A DNA stretch of 35,767 nucleotides, taken from contig JAQXVY010000037.1 of NCBI GenBank assembly GCA_029225165.1, positions 1-35,767 on the forward strand, written 5' to 3'. The translations under genes were made by a program, and so were the position numbers. The notes under the pieces were generated by a model. That model ran no database searches and was not told the DNA's origin. It worked only from the letters and a program-made list of their open reading frames with translations. The stretch comes from Oscillospiraceae bacterium (GTDB lineage: Bacteria > Bacillota > Clostridia > Oscillospirales > Acutalibacteraceae). Shown in pieces: positions 16,557 to 24,132 of this stretch; within the stretch, counting starts at the first letter, position 1, and the number at the start of each line of letters is the position of its first letter.

Positions 16557-17503
16557 TACTTTTTCTCGTCCTCAGTGAAATTGGTGTGATGAATGATGTA
16601 GATAGGCCTGTCCTTTGTTTCCATAAATACCCTGCCTAAATATTCGCCCACAATGCCGATGGAAAATTCAATAATACCGCCCATAAACAGGAGTATCATA
16701 AGTGTTGTGGCATAGCCGGGAACATCAATTCCGAATATGATTGTCTGTACAAGGGTGATAAGAATGTAGATAAGTGCAATAATGAAGATTACAATTCCCA
16801 TACAGCTTATGAACCTTAATGGTGCAACTGAAAAGCTGGTTATTCCGTCAAGGGCATATTTAAACAGCTTCCAAAAGTTCCAGGTGGTTGTGCCAAGCTC
16901 CCTGTCTACTGTTTGGAAAGGTAGCCACTTGGTGTTAAAGCCAACCCAGCTGAAAAGCCCCTTGCTAAAGCGTTGAACCTCGGAAAGCTCCAAAATTGAG
17001 TCAACCATCTGCCTTGTCATAATGCGGTAGTCAACTGCACCGTAGGGCATTTTTGTTTCGGACATAGCGTTTTGCAGACGGAAGAATAGCTTTGAGAAGG
17101 TTTCTCGGAATTTACTTTCACCCTCTCTTGCTGTTCGCTGTAAGGCACAGCAGTCGTAGCCGTTTTCCGTAACCTCTTTAATCATCTGTGGGAACATATG
17201 TGGGGGATGCTGTAAATCGGCGTCCATAACAATTACATAGTCGCCTGTGGTGTGCTGAAAGCCTGCATACATAGCCGCCTCTTTGCCAAAGTTCCTTGAA
17301 AAAGAGATGTACTTGATGTTGCTGTACTTTTCGGCAAGCTGTTTCATAACAAGATATGTTTTGTCACGACTTCCGTCATTGACAAGAATGTATCTGAATT
17401 TGTGCTGTGGAATAGTGTCTATAACAGAATTGGTAACCTCCACAAAGTGGGCAAGTCCCTCTTCTTCGTTATAACAGGGTACCACAATGTCTATTGTACT
17501 CAT
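16556..17503 (-). CDS. GT2 polyprenyl-phosphate glycosyltransferase (CsbB/GtrB/DPM1-like)
   Basis: 315 residues. The GT2 domain begins IDIVVPCYNEEEGL, with NDGSRDKT (42-49), RNFGKEAAMYAG (70-81) and the metal-binding DAD in VMDADLQHP (94-96). Two C-terminal membrane helices (CMGIVIFIIALIYILITLV and a second ending GGIIEFSIGIVGEYLGRVF) and the closing ETKDRPIY are typical of CsbB/GtrB enzymes, which load a sugar from a nucleotide donor onto undecaprenyl phosphate on the cytoplasmic face. An upstream in-frame ATG would add 11 residues, but AGGAG is spaced for the ATG at 17503. Sugar identity is not visible. It overlaps gtrA by one base. Confidence 0.92.
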   Translation of the reverse strand: MSTIDIVVPCYNEEEGLAHFVEVTNSVIDTIPQHKFRYILVNDGSRDKTYLVMKQLAEKYSNIKYISFSRNFGKEAAMYAGFQHTTGDYVIVMDADLQHPPHMFPQMIKEVTENGYDCCALQRTAREGESKFRETFSKLFFRLQNAMSETKMPYGAVDYRIMTRQMVDSILELSEVQRFSKGLFSWVGFNTKWLPFQTVDRELGTTTWNFWKLFKYALDGITSFSVAPLRFISCMGIVIFIIALIYILITLVQTIIFGIDVPGYATTLMILLFMGGIIEFSIGIVGEYLGRVFMETKDRPIYIIHHTNFTEDEKK

Positions 17504-17540
17504 AACAAATCTCCTGTTTTTATAAAATCCTAACACTTTT

Positions 17541-17569
17541 ATTATAACAAATGGAAAATAAAATGTCTA
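17541..17569 (-). promoter_or_regulatory. Promoter for the glycosyltransferase-gtrA unit
   Basis: On the minus strand TAGACA (17564-17569), 17 bp, TATAAT (17541-17546), 38 bases before the start codon. Confidence 0.68.
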
Positions 17570-17656
17570 TAAAATAATCAAATCACAAAAAAATTTATAA
17601 TTTCGTCAGTATTTCCCTAAAAAATTATCTGTTTACAAAAAATTTATAAAATTGGG

Positions 17657-17685
17657 TTTACGATACAGCAATAAAATGTTAAAAT
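17657..17685 (+). promoter_or_regulatory. Promoter for the YfhO gene, extended -10
   Basis: TTTACG (17657-17662), 17 bp, TAAAAT (17680-17685), with TG at 17677-17678 forming an extended -10 (TGT-TAAAAT). The divergent promoter for the transferase lies about 90 bp away, so the three sugar genes could share regulation. Confidence 0.55.
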
Positions 17686-17753
17686 AGGAAATAGTACTTT
17701 AGGAAATACGAATAAATTAATTGGTGTTTCCTTAATTTAACGGAGGACGCATT

Positions 17754-20700
17754 ATGTCTAAAAAAACAAAACAGCTGATTGATACATCACGAATGTACAG
17801 TCAGGCAAAGAAAGGACTTGGCAGGTTTTTCTCAAACAACGCTTTTGTAATACTTGCCTTTTGTATTCCTTTCCTTGTAATGCTCATTAATTTTGCAATC
17901 AAAAAATTTGCACCATTTGGTGACCAGCAGATACTTGTTGTTGACCTTTGGCATCAGTATTATCCTTTCCTTGTGGATTTTCAGGACAAGCTGATTTCAG
18001 GTCAGAGTATGCTTCATTCCTGGACAAACGGAATGGGCGGAAACTACCTTTCCCTTATGTCCTACTATGTAGCAAGTCCCATAAACTTCCTGACAGCATT
18101 TGTACCTGCCGACTTTTTAAGGGAGTTCCTTATGCTCTCTGTCTGCGTTGAGGTAGGCTGTGCATCAGGCTTTATGGCTATATTCCTTAAAAAGACCTTC
18201 CACCGCAACGGACTGCCCTTGGTGTTCTTCTCCGCAGGCTACGGATTCTGTGCCTTCTTTATGGGATATTACTGGAATGTAATTTGGCTCAACACAGTTG
18301 CAATGCTCCCACTTGTTGCACTTGGTATGATACTGATGTGGAGGGAAAACAAGTTTTGCCTTTACACAATATCCCTTGCACTGTCTGTAATTGCAAACTA
18401 TTATGTTGGACTTTTCGCCTGTATTTTCGTTTTCCTTTCCTTTATCGGTTACAGTATTATATATTGGAACGGAATCAAGGAATGTTTCGGCAGACTTCTA
18501 AGGACAGCTTTGTTCTCGGGAATAGGCATAATGATAACAGCCTTCTTGACGCTTCCTGCCTATAACGGTCTTAGCCTTACATACAGTGCCAACAACAGTA
18601 TGCCTGATGTTTGGAGAACATATTATGCTTGGTCGGAGATTATGTCCCAGACTCTGGACTTTATTCCACCGTCAACAACGGAAAATCTGCCTAACATAGC
18701 TTGCGGTATGGCGGCTGTGTTCTTTGGCATAATGTTCCTGACAACAAGAAAGATAAACTGGAGGGCAAAGGCAGTTTCTGTTTCTCTCCTTGTGTTCCTT
18801 GTTGCCAGCTTTAATGTAAATGTTCTTGACTACATTTGGCACGGTATGCACGCAACTAATATGATTCCTCACAGATTTGCATACCTCTTTAGCTTTGTTC
18901 TCCTTGTAATAGCATACAGGGCATACACCCTTATTGACAAGGCTAAAATATGGAATGTTCTCATAGCCTTCTTCGGTGCAACAATGATTGTCCTCATCTC
19001 TTGGCTTGTACAGGCAGGAGCGCCACTTTGGGGTTCATTCCTACTTATCTGCATCTTGGCTGTGGCAACAGGACTTTATGTTTTCAAGATTTACCCAAAG
19101 GTTGTTCTTGACATTATTGTGTTCTCACTTGTTATGGTGGAAATTTTCATTGCCGGTTACAGCGGTATTAAGGCTGTTGGTTCTACAGGCACAGCGAATT
19201 ACCCCGAAGGTGAGGCTGTAACTGCTGATGTAATCAACGCAATGAACAATCTTGAAACAAACACCACCGATATGTGGCGTGCAGAGATGACCAAAACTCA
19301 AACTCTCAACGACGCAAGTCTTAACGACTACAACGGTATTTCACAGTTCTCCTCAATGAGCAATGTTTCCGTTACAAAGTTCCTTGAAGAATTTGGATGT
19401 CAGGGCTGGCAAAGCGGTAACAGATACACATACAGAGAAAGCACACCTGTTACAAACCTGTTCCTGAATGTTAAGTACCTTATCTCCCGTGACGGCGTTT
19501 ATTCTGCAACAGATTATGTTTCACCTGTTTACACAAACGGAAATGAGGTATTGCTGAAAAACAACTATTACCTGCCAATGGGATTTGTGACAGAAAAGAC
19601 AGCCACAGAATATACCCTTGAGGAAAGGGACCCTGACGACTTCAGCAACCTGAACACCTTTAAAAAGCAAAATGAATTCTTCTCAAAGGTAACAGGATTA
19701 AGTGAAGATGTATTTACAATAGTTGAGCCTTCAACTGTGGACTTTAACAGTACAGTTAACCCAATTTCACAAAACAGAACATTTGCAGACAGCAACAAGG
19801 GTTATGATTACAGCATAAACCTAAGCGGTACATCACAGCCAACAAATATAGACTTTATGTACAATATTGAGGAAAGCGGTAACTACTATGTTTACTGTTT
19901 GTACTACGGAACTGCCCTTGAAACAAAGGCTGTAAACATCAAGAAGGACGGAGTTTCTGTTAAGAGTGACTCCGATATTGGCAGACCATACATTTTGAAT
20001 GCAGGTAACTTTGAAAAGGGTCAACAGCTTTCTGTATCCCTTGAAAATCTGCCAACAGGCTCAACCGCAAACTTTATCACCTATGTTGCAAAGCTTAATG
20101 ATGATGTGTTCAAAGCCGGTTACAACCGTCTTGCAGAAAACACCTTAAAGGCAACAAAGGTTACCGACACTCAAATTAACGGTCAAATTGACTGTAACCG
20201 TGACGGACTTTTCTACACCTCAGTTGTATATGAGGACGGCTGGACTGTTAAGGTTGACGGAGAGAAGGTAGATACCAAAAAGGTTGGCGGTGCTTTACTT
20301 GCCTTTGATATAACAAAGGGTAAGCATACCATAGAGATGTCCTACCTGCCGTCAGGCTATTTGGTTGGTACACTTGCAAGTATTTTGGGCATTATTATGC
20401 TCATTGGATGTGCATTCCTGTACAGAAAGTACTTGAGCAAAACAATCCTCTTTAAGTACAAAACCCACCCTGACGCAAACCCTGACAGAGTGGAGGAGGA
20501 AGATGAGGAAACAGACTTTTTTGAAACAGAGGAAAAGGAGTCTGCGGAAAAATATGTAAAGAGAGAAACTCCTGTTGCTGTAAGAATAGTTTTGTCAGTG
20601 CTGTTCTCCTTTGCATACTTCCTTGTTTGGTTTGCAGGTATTATTAAGAAGATTAAAATCCTTGCAGAGGAAAAGCCTGAATATGTGACAGATGTTCTGT

Positions 20701-21122
20701 TATCTTTATTAGTGCCTTTCTACTTTGTTTATGCAATTAATAAGTACGGAAAAAAGAAAGCGAAAATTGCCGATACTCAGGACTTAAAGGTTACAAGCGC
20801 CTTTAACCATATGGCTCTTGAGCTTGGTTCAAGCTGTGCATTTGTTGTATCCCTTGTCACTGTGCTGACAAGTATAATCAAAAATTACACCCTTTACATA
20901 GAACAGGTTCAGCAAAACGAAAACAGCATTGCTTCCGGCGGTCAGCCTATTCCTGTAACAGCAAGTCTGTTGCCAACAGGAATATCCTTTATAATTATGC
21001 TGTTCTGCCTGTGTACCGGTGTAATTTTAAGAATTGCAAACCTTTACCTCTTTGACCGTGACATTTTGGAAATTGCGGAAAACAAGAAATTTGCAGGTTT
21101 AAAAAAGATTAAAAAGAGATAA
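17754..21122 (+). CDS. YfhO-family membrane glycosyltransferase with extra C-terminal membrane domain
   Basis: 1122 residues. About a dozen N-terminal membrane helices are followed by a large extracellular domain and a last canonical helix near 865-890 (GYLVGTLASILGIIMLIGCA). The YfhO hallmarks DLWHQYYPFLVDF, GMGGNYLSLMSYYVASPINF and GYYWNVIWLNTVAMLPL are clear. In Bacillus subtilis YfhO acts with CsbB to put N-acetylglucosamine on lipoteichoic acid, so this is likely the outer-face transferase of the adjacent GtrA and CsbB-like proteins. Unlike standard members (~850-900 residues) it continues with an acidic linker (about 913-935) and four more hydrophobic segments near 943-963, 979-996, 1025-1044 and 1072-1095. 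VLLSLLVPFYFVYAINKYGK in this tail resembles DUF4234. GGAGG is seven bases before the start. Confidence 0.88.
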   Translation: MSKKTKQLIDTSRMYSQAKKGLGRFFSNNAFVILAFCIPFLVMLINFAIKKFAPFGDQQILVVDLWHQYYPFLVDFQDKLISGQSMLHSWTNGMGGNYLSLMSYYVASPINFLTAFVPADFLREFLMLSVCVEVGCASGFMAIFLKKTFHRNGLPLVFFSAGYGFCAFFMGYYWNVIWLNTVAMLPLVALGMILMWRENKFCLYTISLALSVIANYYVGLFACIFVFLSFIGYSIIYWNGIKECFGRLLRTALFSGIGIMITAFLTLPAYNGLSLTYSANNSMPDVWRTYYAWSEIMSQTLDFIPPSTTENLPNIACGMAAVFFGIMFLTTRKINWRAKAVSVSLLVFLVASFNVNVLDYIWHGMHATNMIPHRFAYLFSFVLLVIAYRAYTLIDKAKIWNVLIAFFGATMIVLISWLVQAGAPLWGSFLLICILAVATGLYVFKIYPKVVLDIIVFSLVMVEIFIAGYSGIKAVGSTGTANYPEGEAVTADVINAMNNLETNTTDMWRAEMTKTQTLNDASLNDYNGISQFSSMSNVSVTKFLEEFGCQGWQSGNRYTYRESTPVTNLFLNVKYLISRDGVYSATDYVSPVYTNGNEVLLKNNYYLPMGFVTEKTATEYTLEERDPDDFSNLNTFKKQNEFFSKVTGLSEDVFTIVEPSTVDFNSTVNPISQNRTFADSNKGYDYSINLSGTSQPTNIDFMYNIEESGNYYVYCLYYGTALETKAVNIKKDGVSVKSDSDIGRPYILNAGNFEKGQQLSVSLENLPTGSTANFITYVAKLNDDVFKAGYNRLAENTLKATKVTDTQINGQIDCNRDGLFYTSVVYEDGWTVKVDGEKVDTKKVGGALLAFDITKGKHTIEMSYLPSGYLVGTLASILGIIMLIGCAFLYRKYLSKTILFKYKTHPDANPDRVEEEDEETDFFETEEKESAEKYVKRETPVAVRIVLSVLFSFAYFLVWFAGIIKKIKILAEEKPEYVTDVLLSLLVPFYFVYAINKYGKKKAKIADTQDLKVTSAFNHMALELGSSCAFVVSLVTVLTSIIKNYTLYIEQVQQNENSIASGGQPIPVTASLLPTGISFIIMLFCLCTGVILRIANLYLFDRDILEIAENKKFAGLKKIKKR

Positions 21123-21138
21123 TAAAGCGCATAAGTAA

Positions 21139-21172
21139 TGGGCAGTCCAAAGGACTGCCCACTGCTATTTTT
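21139..21172 (+). terminator. Terminator of the YfhO gene
   Basis: A perfect 10-bp stem TGGGCAGTCC/GGACTGCCCA with an AAA loop, then CTGCTATTTTTG. It starts 17 bases after the stop codon. Confidence 0.88.
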
Positions 21173-21181
21173 GTTAGGTTT

Positions 21182-21292
21182 TTAGGTTTCATTTGTTCCG
21201 AATGTTTCCTCATACAATTTGTCAATTTCATCAGGGGATAAAGGTAACAATAAATTCTCTTGTGAATCATTATCTACAAATACTTTTTCCAT
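21182..21292 (-). CDS. Possible 36-residue acidic small protein downstream of the GNAT gene
   Basis: An open frame from ATG 21292 to TAA 21182 encodes MEKVFVDNDSQENLL continuing to LSPDEIDKLYEETFGTNET, net acidic with no membrane segment or signal peptide. It begins 39 bases after the GNAT stop on the same strand, so it could be the last gene of that operon. The upstream site is weak (GGATG or a distant AAAGG; a TTG at 21304 is an alternative start). The amino acid composition looks protein-like and unlike the repeat-derived frames elsewhere. No family recognised; it could also be a decayed remnant. Confidence 0.33.
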   Translation of the reverse strand: MEKVFVDNDSQENLLLPLSPDEIDKLYEETFGTNET

Positions 21293-21331
21293 ATTTTCAT
21301 CCAAATTCTTCTCAACCTTTCCAACTTTTCT

Positions 21332-21877
21332 TTATTTCAATGCTTTTTTAACAGCCTGTCCATAAACTTCCCTGTAAAGCACAGCCTTAATTTTTTCAAA
21401 CTCATCTCTGCCGATACTTTCCTTGTAGGTCATTATTGCCAATGGGATTGGGTTGTTGTCCTTGTGAAAGGGCGGCTGAAAATATTTGTAGTCGTTATAG
21501 AAAAATCCGTTCCTTTTGTAAAATTCAATTCGCCTTTTTGCCGTGTCTGTTTCGGGTAATTCCACCTCAAGGCAAAGGGGACAGGAAAGCATTTTTGCAA
21601 CCTTATTTAGAATTTTTGAGCCAAGGTTTTTGTTGCGGTGTTGGGAGCTGACTGCAAAATGTTCAACATATGCAAAGCTTTCAAACTGCCATACTGCAAT
21701 AAACGCCGTTATGTCCTTTTCGTCTAAATCGGGCAAAACATATATGGTGTAAAACGGGTTGTTTAGCAGGGATTTTTGACCGTCATATGTTCTGTATTCA
21801 TCCTGTGGAAAACTCTCTTTTAATATGGCAAAAACCTTGTCAAATTCGCCCTTTTTAATTTTACGAATATTCATCAT
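21332..21877 (-). CDS. GNAT-family N-acetyltransferase
   Basis: 181 residues. GNAT fold: N-terminal IRKIKKGEFDKVFAILKESF, central strand YVEHFAVSSQHRNKNLGSKI with the acetyl-CoA pyrophosphate loop (Q/R-x-x-x-x-L/G-S/G), then CLEVELPETDTAKRRIEFYKRNGF, where the E-x-E and the YKRNGF turn are typical of the family. The substrate cannot be told. The start codon overlaps the stop of the preceding acyltransferase gene (ATGA), showing translational coupling; a second ATG follows directly. The two neighbouring transferases suggest a shared modification theme, but that is only context. Confidence 0.87.
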   Translation of the reverse strand: MMNIRKIKKGEFDKVFAILKESFPQDEYRTYDGQKSLLNNPFYTIYVLPDLDEKDITAFIAVWQFESFAYVEHFAVSSQHRNKNLGSKILNKVAKMLSCPLCLEVELPETDTAKRRIEFYKRNGFFYNDYKYFQPPFHKDNNPIPLAIMTYKESIGRDEFEKIKAVLYREVYGQAVKKALK

Positions 21878-22986
21878 ACACTGCTGTATTTTCCTGTGTG
21901 TTTATTTTTGCGTAAATTTTTGTTTCTGATAATCTTTTCAACCACAAACATAAGAACTGCCGACAAGGCAAAATTTAAAGCGATTGCAACAATAAGAAAA
22001 TAACGATACCTAAGCTCTGTCAAGCCTGTATGTACAAGTATATATCGAATAATATTGGTGTTGAGATACATAGGCAAGGTCAGTTTACCTATATACCTAC
22101 AAAATCCGTTGTCGAAAATCTTTCCGTAAAAATTAATACCGGAAAAAGAAACGGCAACAGAAAACATAAGAAATAAAACAAGAGAATATCTGACCTTTTC
22201 GTTAAGCTGAAAATTTACAAAAAATACTGTTGCCATATATCCAAAAAGACACAACAGGGAAAGTGTTATTTTAGAAAAGGAGGTAAGTTTTTTTGCTGTG
22301 ATATATTTTGAAATTTCATATGCAATACAGCCGAGATTCATAAGGAAAATTGCCCTGAAAACTCCCCATGTGGTAATGCCGTCCCATTGATAAGCCCCCA
22401 AGATAGTTCCTCTCTTAACATATGACATTCCCATAATTGCAAGACCGGACAAAGGGGCAATAATATGAACATACATATCATAGAATTTCCTGATTAACGG
22501 ATACATAATCAGCATTGCAATCAGCATACCGGAAAGATACCATTCAACGCTGACCACCTTGGATTCCGAAATCATTCCGCTGAGATGCACAAGGAAAAAT
22601 TGGGGAATAACAAACAGCACCTTTTCGCAAAAATCTAAAAAGTGTAAATCAAATCTTTGAATATAGAAGATAAAACCCGCAACAAAGACAAACAAATGAT
22701 ATGGGAAGAATGCTACATACTTTTTTATAACAAATTTTAAACTTTCAATACCCAAAGGCTCCTTGCTTTCGGTATCCCTTTTCATATCAATAGACCTTGC
22801 CATAAAAAGTCCTGAAATAAGAAAGAAAAATTCCACACCGATTTGACCCATTTTAAATATGGTGGTGGAAGAATCGAAATCAAGGCTGATATGATAAATG
22901 AATACAATCATACAGAAAACTGCACGCCAAAATTCAATTTCTCCGTTTCTCTTTGTTTTTATCCTGTTTTCCGTCTTAATTCCCAT
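21874..22986 (-). CDS. Acyltransferase family 3 membrane protein (OafA/YrhL-like)
   Basis: 370 residues with about ten membrane helices, the PF01757 layout. The N-terminal GEIEFWRAVFCMIVFIYH carries the conserved Arg and His of the family, followed by GQIGVEFFFLISGLFMARS. Members transfer acetyl or other acyl groups from the inside to surface sugars, peptidoglycan or small molecules. A C-terminal SGNH domain is absent. A spacing of 28 bp from the upstream CorC-like gene, AGGGGG before the start and a 4-base overlap with the GNAT gene indicate one transcript. Substrate unknown; surface polysaccharide or teichoic acid is possible given the glycosylation genes nearby on the other side. Confidence 0.86.
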   Translation of the reverse strand: MGIKTENRIKTKRNGEIEFWRAVFCMIVFIYHISLDFDSSTTIFKMGQIGVEFFFLISGLFMARSIDMKRDTESKEPLGIESLKFVIKKYVAFFPYHLFVFVAGFIFYIQRFDLHFLDFCEKVLFVIPQFFLVHLSGMISESKVVSVEWYLSGMLIAMLIMYPLIRKFYDMYVHIIAPLSGLAIMGMSYVKRGTILGAYQWDGITTWGVFRAIFLMNLGCIAYEISKYITAKKLTSFSKITLSLLCLFGYMATVFFVNFQLNEKVRYSLVLFLMFSVAVSFSGINFYGKIFDNGFCRYIGKLTLPMYLNTNIIRYILVHTGLTELRYRYFLIVAIALNFALSAVLMFVVEKIIRNKNLRKNKHTGKYSSV

Positions 22987-23014
22987 CCGTATTTCCCCCT
23001 ATTATCCTTTTTAA

Positions 23015-23857
23015 TCATAATTTTTCAATCATAATTTGAGCGATTCTCCTGTCCTCAACCTTTAGTACAGTGAGCTTTAGGTTGTCCTCATATACAACAG
23101 GGTGCTGACCTTCTGTGGGCACTTCGCCTGTTTTTTCAAGTATAAAGCCTGCAATGGTGTCGCAGTCTGTTTCGGGAAAACGGTAGTCAATAAGCTGACT
23201 CACATCATCCAGTAGCATTGCTCCGTCAACGGTAAACTTGTTGTCGGAAAGCTGCTTTATTTCCTCGTCCTCGTTGTCGTACTCGTCCTGTATGTTGCCC
23301 ATAATGTCCTCAATAAGGTCTTCAAGGGTGATAATACCCTCTGTACCGCCGTATTCGTCAACCACAATGGCAAGCTGAATTTTTTTCTTTGTCATTTCGG
23401 CAAAAAGCTGACTCAAATTTTTACTGCGGGGAACGAATGGAACATCCCTTGTGATGTCGGTAATTTTAAAGTCCTCGGGGACGCTTGAACACACAAATTT
23501 CAGCAAATCCTTAACATACAGAATACCCACAATGTTGTCTATATCCTGATGAAAAACAGGTATTCTTGAATGTCCGCTTTCTATTGCAACTGACACAACC
23601 TTTTCAAGAGGTTCGTTGTCCTCAACCGCTGTCATTTCTGTTCGGTGAGTCATTATTTCCGACACCGTTGTGTCGTCAAAGTCAAATATATTTTCAATAA
23701 AGCTTTTTGTTTCGTCCTTGAAGTAACCCTTTTCTCTGCCCTCGTCTACAAGGCTTAGGATTTCTTCCTCTGTTTTGTGTTCTTCCTCGGCTTTGCTTTT
23801 GCCTCCGAATAATTTGTCAAAAAATGATTTTTTAGAGCCACCTGCATCGTCAGGCAT
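23015..23857 (-). CDS. CorC/HlyC-type CBS-domain protein lacking the membrane domain
   Basis: 280 residues. A Lys/Glu-rich N-terminus is followed by a CBS pair (about 65-190: VSEIMTHRTEMTAVEDNEPL, GHSRIPVFHQDIDNIVGILY, VDEYGGTEGIITLEDLIEDI) and a C-terminal CorC_HlyC domain (about 205-280, with FTVDGAMLLDDVSQLI and GEVPTEGQH). Relatives are called hemolysin C, or CorC, linked to magnesium/cobalt transport. Most Gram-positive members carry an N-terminal DUF21 (CNNM) membrane domain; here it is missing, as in E. coli CorC, and no upstream frame supplies it. So it is probably a soluble regulator, perhaps binding adenine nucleotides. First gene of the minus-strand unit; its promoter is not clear in the AT-rich spacer. 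Confidence 0.87.
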   Translation of the reverse strand: MPDDAGGSKKSFFDKLFGGKSKAEEEHKTEEEILSLVDEGREKGYFKDETKSFIENIFDFDDTTVSEIMTHRTEMTAVEDNEPLEKVVSVAIESGHSRIPVFHQDIDNIVGILYVKDLLKFVCSSVPEDFKITDITRDVPFVPRSKNLSQLFAEMTKKKIQLAIVVDEYGGTEGIITLEDLIEDIMGNIQDEYDNEDEEIKQLSDNKFTVDGAMLLDDVSQLIDYRFPETDCDTIAGFILEKTGEVPTEGQHPVVYEDNLKLTVLKVEDRRIAQIMIEKL

Positions 23858-23998
23858 TTATAACTCAATCCTTTCAATTTAATAATATAATTTAATATGA
23901 TATTTTCCTGTATTTAACATATATTGAACTAATTTATGTTCTAATACATTGAGTGTACATAAAAAACGAATATTTGTCAAATTATTTGAGTTTTTTGC

Positions 23999-24027
23999 TT
24001 TACTTTTTCGGAAAAAGGTGATAGTAT
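23999..24027 (+). promoter_or_regulatory. Weak candidate promoter for the PFOR gene
   Basis: TTTACT (23999-24004), 17 bp, TAGTAT (24022-24027), each matching four of six consensus bases. It would give a leader of about 100 bases. An alternative -35, TTGAAT at 24050, has no good -10. Confidence 0.35.
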
Positions 24028-24080
24028 GAAAATGATACATTAGGTATCTTTGAATAAACTGATTTTGTGCATTATTGCTA

Positions 24081-24103
24081 TTCTCACAGCAACGCTGTGG
24101 GAG
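24081..24103 (+). promoter_or_regulatory. Stable hairpin in the PFOR mRNA leader
   Basis: TTCTCACAGC-AAC-GCTGTGGGAG forms a 10-bp stem with two G-U pairs, 17 bases before the AAGGAGG site of the PFOR gene. There is no U-tract behind it, so it is not an attenuator-type terminator; a 5' stabilising hairpin is the simplest reading. Confidence 0.55.
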
Positions 24104-24132
24104 CGCACATATATTTAAGGAGGAAAAATCCA

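Noticed and set aside
24067..24132. Upstream ATG giving a 1208-residue PFOR
   Set aside because: It has no ribosome binding site, includes the leader hairpin, and family proteins start at MARKMKTMDG-like sequence.
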